A DNA stretch of 11,425 nucleotides from Gammaproteobacteria bacterium. Its GTDB lineage: Bacteria; Pseudomonadota; Gammaproteobacteria; UBA6429; Thiohalophilaceae. Every line of letters begins with the position of its first letter. Within the stretch, counting starts at the first letter, position 1. The notes under the pieces were generated by a model. That model was not told where the DNA came from. It did no database searches and was given only the letters and a program-made list of their open reading frames with translations. The stretch spans positions 1-11,425 of the forward strand of contig JAHEDA010000062.1 in NCBI GenBank assembly GCA_024641445.1. Reading direction: 5' to 3'. Shown piece by piece: positions 9,289-11,425 of the stretch. A program made the position numbers and the translations under genes.

Positions 9289-9591
9289 ATGGAATTAACA
9301 CCAAGAGAAAAAGATAAATTGTTGTTATATACCGCAGCTATTGTTGCACGCGATCGTCGTGCGCGGGGTGTGAAACTGAATTACCCGGAGGCGATTGCAC
9401 TGATATCCTCAGAGATTGTGGAGGGTGCGCGTGATGGCAGGAGTGTCGCCGAGTTGATGAGCTATGGCACTACCTTGTTAACACGTGAGGATGTCATGGA
9501 TGGCATTGCAGAAATGATCCAGGAGGTGCAGGTAGAGGCCACCTTCCCCGATGGCACTAAGCTGGTAACGGTACATAACCCGATTCAGTAG
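9289..9591 (+). CDS. ureA: Urease gamma subunit UreA
   Basis: UreA is the small gamma subunit of the cytoplasmic urease (UreABC)3, which hydrolyses urea to ammonia and carbamate. The 100-residue length is the family norm. It begins [20 protein letters not shown] and includes [27 protein letters not shown] and the end pattern [21 protein letters not shown], all typical. GGGAG at 9278-9282, 6 bases before the ATG, is a good ribosome site. It is a separate gene from ureB, as in most proteobacteria, not fused as in Helicobacter. No catalytic residue is in this subunit. Confidence 0.97.
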   Translation: MELTPREKDKLLLYTAAIVARDRRARGVKLNYPEAIALISSEIVEGARDGRSVAELMSYGTTLLTREDVMDGIAEMIQEVQVEATFPDGTKLVTVHNPIQ

Positions 9592-9603
9592 AGGGAGAGT
9601 GAG

Positions 9604-9909
9604 ATGATAGCAGGCGAATATTTTGTTGAACCAGGTGAGATTGAGTTAAATCAGGGGAGATCAACCATACGACTTGTGATAGCCAATCGTGGTGATCGGC
9701 CGGTCCAGGTGGGTTCACACTATCACTTTTATGAAACCAATTCAGAGCTGGCCTTTGATCGTGAAGCAGCCCGAGGTTATCGCCTGAATATCGCCGCGGG
9801 TACTGCTGTGCGTTTTGAGCCGGGGCAGGAACGTGAGGTGGAGTTGGTAGCGTATGCGGGTGACCGAGTGATTTATGGTTTTAACGCCAAAGTATCCGGC
9901 ACCTTATAA
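9604..9909 (+). CDS. ureB: Urease beta subunit UreB
   Basis: UreB is the 101-residue beta subunit that packs against UreC and, in Klebsiella urease, contacts the UreD/UreF activation proteins. It starts [19 protein letters not shown] and carries the family core [17 protein letters not shown] in slightly varied form ([19 protein letters not shown]), followed by [13 protein letters not shown], a proline-lacking [19 protein letters not shown] and GFNAKVSG. The Shine-Dalgarno AGGGAG (9592-9597) begins right after the ureA stop and is 6 bases before the ATG. The spacing of 12 bases to ureA and 15 to ureC fits one polycistronic message giving similar amounts of all three subunits. Confidence 0.97.
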   Translation: MIAGEYFVEPGEIELNQGRSTIRLVIANRGDRPVQVGSHYHFYETNSELAFDREAARGYRLNIAAGTAVRFEPGQEREVELVAYAGDRVIYGFNAKVSGTL

Positions 9910-9924
9910 GAGAGCAGCAAATAC

Positions 9925-11425
9925 ATGGCAAAGATTAGTCGGCAGGCATATGCAGAAATGTACGGCCCCACCACCGGTGACCGCGTGCGTCTTGGAGATA
10001 CAGAGATCATTATTGAGGTGGAACAGGATCATACCATCTATGGCGATGAGGTTAAGTTTGGTGGTGGCAAGGTGATTCGTGACGGTATGGGCCAGAGCCA
10101 GCGTACCTCAAAGGAAGTCGTGGATACGGTGATTACCAATGCGCTGATCCTCGATCACTGGGGTATTGTGAAGGCAGATATCGGTATCAAGAACGGACGC
10201 ATCGCTGCGATCGGTAAGGCGGGCAATCCCGATGTCCAACCGGGTGTAAATATTATTATCGGTCCTGGCACTGAGGCGATTGCCGGCGAGGGCCAGATCA
10301 TCACAGCCGGTGGTATTGATGCGCATATTCATTTTATATGCCCGCAACAGGTTGATGAGGCCTTGATGTCAGGTATCACCACCATGATCGGAGGTGGTAC
10401 TGGTCCGGCCACGGGTACGAATGCCACTACCTGCACGCCGGGTCCCTGGAATATCCATCGTATGTATCAGGCGGCGGATGAACTACCTATGAATTTTGGT
10501 TTTCTTGGTAAGGGTAACGCCAGCTTGCCTGCTGCGTTGGAAGAGCAGATTGAGGCAGGTGTTATGGGGCTCAAGCTGCATGAAGATTGGGGCACGACAC
10601 CGGCTGCCATTGATAACTGCCTGAACGTCGCCGAGGCTTATGATGTACAGGTCGCCATTCACACCGATACGCTAAATGAGTCTGGTTTTGTCGAAGATAC
10701 TTTGGCGGCATTCAAGGGCCGTGCAATCCATACCTATCACACCGAGGGTGCCGGTGGTGGCCATGCCCCGGATATTATACGTGCCTGTGGTGAGTCGAAT
10801 GTGCTGCCGTCATCGACGAATCCAACACGTCCATATACCGTCAACACTATTGATGAACACCTAGATATGTTGATGGTGTGTCACCACCTCGATCCAAATA
10901 TACCCGAAGATGTGGCCTTTGCCGAGTCGCGCATCCGTCGAGAGACAATTGCTGCCGAGGACATCCTGCATGACCTGGGAGCCTTCTCTATGATCTCTTC
11001 CGACTCACAGGCAATGGGACGAGTCGGTGAGGTGATAACACGCACCTGGCAGACCGCGCACAAAATGAAAGTGCAGCGCGGCGCCCTGAAGGAGGATTCA
11101 GCACGTAACGACAATCTGCGCGCCAGACGGTATATCGCCAAGTACACCATCAATCCCGCCATTACCCACGGCATTGCCCATGAAGTGGGGTCGATTGAAG
11201 CGGGAAAACTGGCAGACCTGGTGCTATGGCGGCCAGCCTTTTTTGGCGCGAAGCCATCGCTAATCATTAAAGGCGGTTTCATCGTTGCCGCACCCATGGG
11301 CGACCCCAATGCCTCTATACCCACGCCACAACCTGTGCATTACCGGCCAATGTTTGGCGCACTGGGCAAGGCGCGTAGCGCTACCTGTATCAGTTTTGTC
11401 TCCAAGGCCGCGTCTGAAAATGGCG
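9925..11425 (+). CDS. ureC: Urease alpha subunit UreC, cut by the window edge
   Basis: This is the catalytic subunit, which carries the two-nickel centre. The ATG at 9925 opens [20 protein letters not shown], and 500 codons are visible without interruption; complete UreC has about 567-572, so roughly 70 residues are missing on the right. Every expected active-site residue is present with the same numbering as Klebsiella UreC: nickel ligands H134 and H136 (HIH), the carbamylated K217 (GLKLHEDWG), H246, H272 and D360 (SSDSQAMG), substrate-side H219, and flap residues C319-H320 ([14 protein letters not shown]). The enzyme should therefore be functional as encoded. The ribosome site is weak (AGAG, 9910-9913 region). 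Its last visible part runs to about residue 500, after the [10 protein letters not shown] segment. Truncation is due to the window, not mutation. Confidence 0.97.
   Translation, partial: MAKISRQAYAEMYGPTTGDRVRLGDTEIIIEVEQDHTIYGDEVKFGGGKVIRDGMGQSQRTSKEVVDTVITNALILDHWGIVKADIGIKNGRIAAIGKAGNPDVQPGVNIIIGPGTEAIAGEGQIITAGGIDAHIHFICPQQVDEALMSGITTMIGGGTGPATGTNATTCTPGPWNIHRMYQAADELPMNFGFLGKGNASLPAALEEQIEAGVMGLKLHEDWGTTPAAIDNCLNVAEAYDVQVAIHTDTLNESGFVEDTLAAFKGRAIHTYHTEGAGGGHAPDIIRACGESNVLPSSTNPTRPYTVNTIDEHLDMLMVCHHLDPNIPEDVAFAESRIRRETIAAEDILHDLGAFSMISSDSQAMGRVGEVITRTWQTAHKMKVQRGALKEDSARNDNLRARRYIAKYTINPAITHGIAHEVGSIEAGKLADLVLWRPAFFGAKPSLIIKGGFIVAAPMGDPNASIPTPQPVHYRPMFGALGKARSATCISFVSKAASENG

Overview
The window looks like chromosomal DNA from a non-enteric gammaproteobacterium. 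The core order smc, zipA, ligA on one strand is typical of gammaproteobacteria that use SMC rather than MukB (for example pseudomonads and Chromatiales-like lineages), and ZipA is essentially restricted to Gammaproteobacteria. I cannot name the genus from the sequence alone. No frameshift or obvious mobile element is visible.

Layout. Positions 6-88 hold a two-armed palindromic repeat of the REP/REPIN kind, just past the 3' end of queF. queF (minus strand, 94-483) encodes a short, unimodular preQ0 reductase for queuosine synthesis. A 133-base divergent spacer separates it from smc. Then come smc (617-4126), zipA (4138-4872) and ligA (4881-6917), tightly spaced and probably co-transcribed: chromosome organisation, Z-ring anchoring and NAD-dependent DNA ligation. 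A small gene (6968-7369) with a possible STAS/SpoIIAA-like fold follows, with its own candidate promoter and an intrinsic-type terminator overlapping its last codons.

A 365-base non-coding stretch (7370-7734) separates this housekeeping part from a urease operon: ureH-like nickel transporter (7735-8427), ureD (8427-9266), ureA (9289-9591), ureB (9604-9909) and ureC (from 9925, running off the right edge after 500 codons). The stretch contains a near-perfect sigma-54 promoter, TGGCAC-N5-TTGCT at 7677-7692. About 185 bases upstream of its predicted start lies a 15-base NtrC-like dyad, GCAC-N7-GTGC (7509-7523). The natural reading is a nitrogen-limitation-controlled operon in which nickel uptake, the UreD metallochaperone and the three structural subunits are made together. 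ureE, ureF and ureG would be expected beyond the right edge.

I see no previously undescribed multi-gene system. The most interesting parts are the regulatory architecture before the urease operon, the very histidine-rich nickel transporter at its head, the REPIN-like repeat, the unassigned small gene, and an unusually short ZipA linker.
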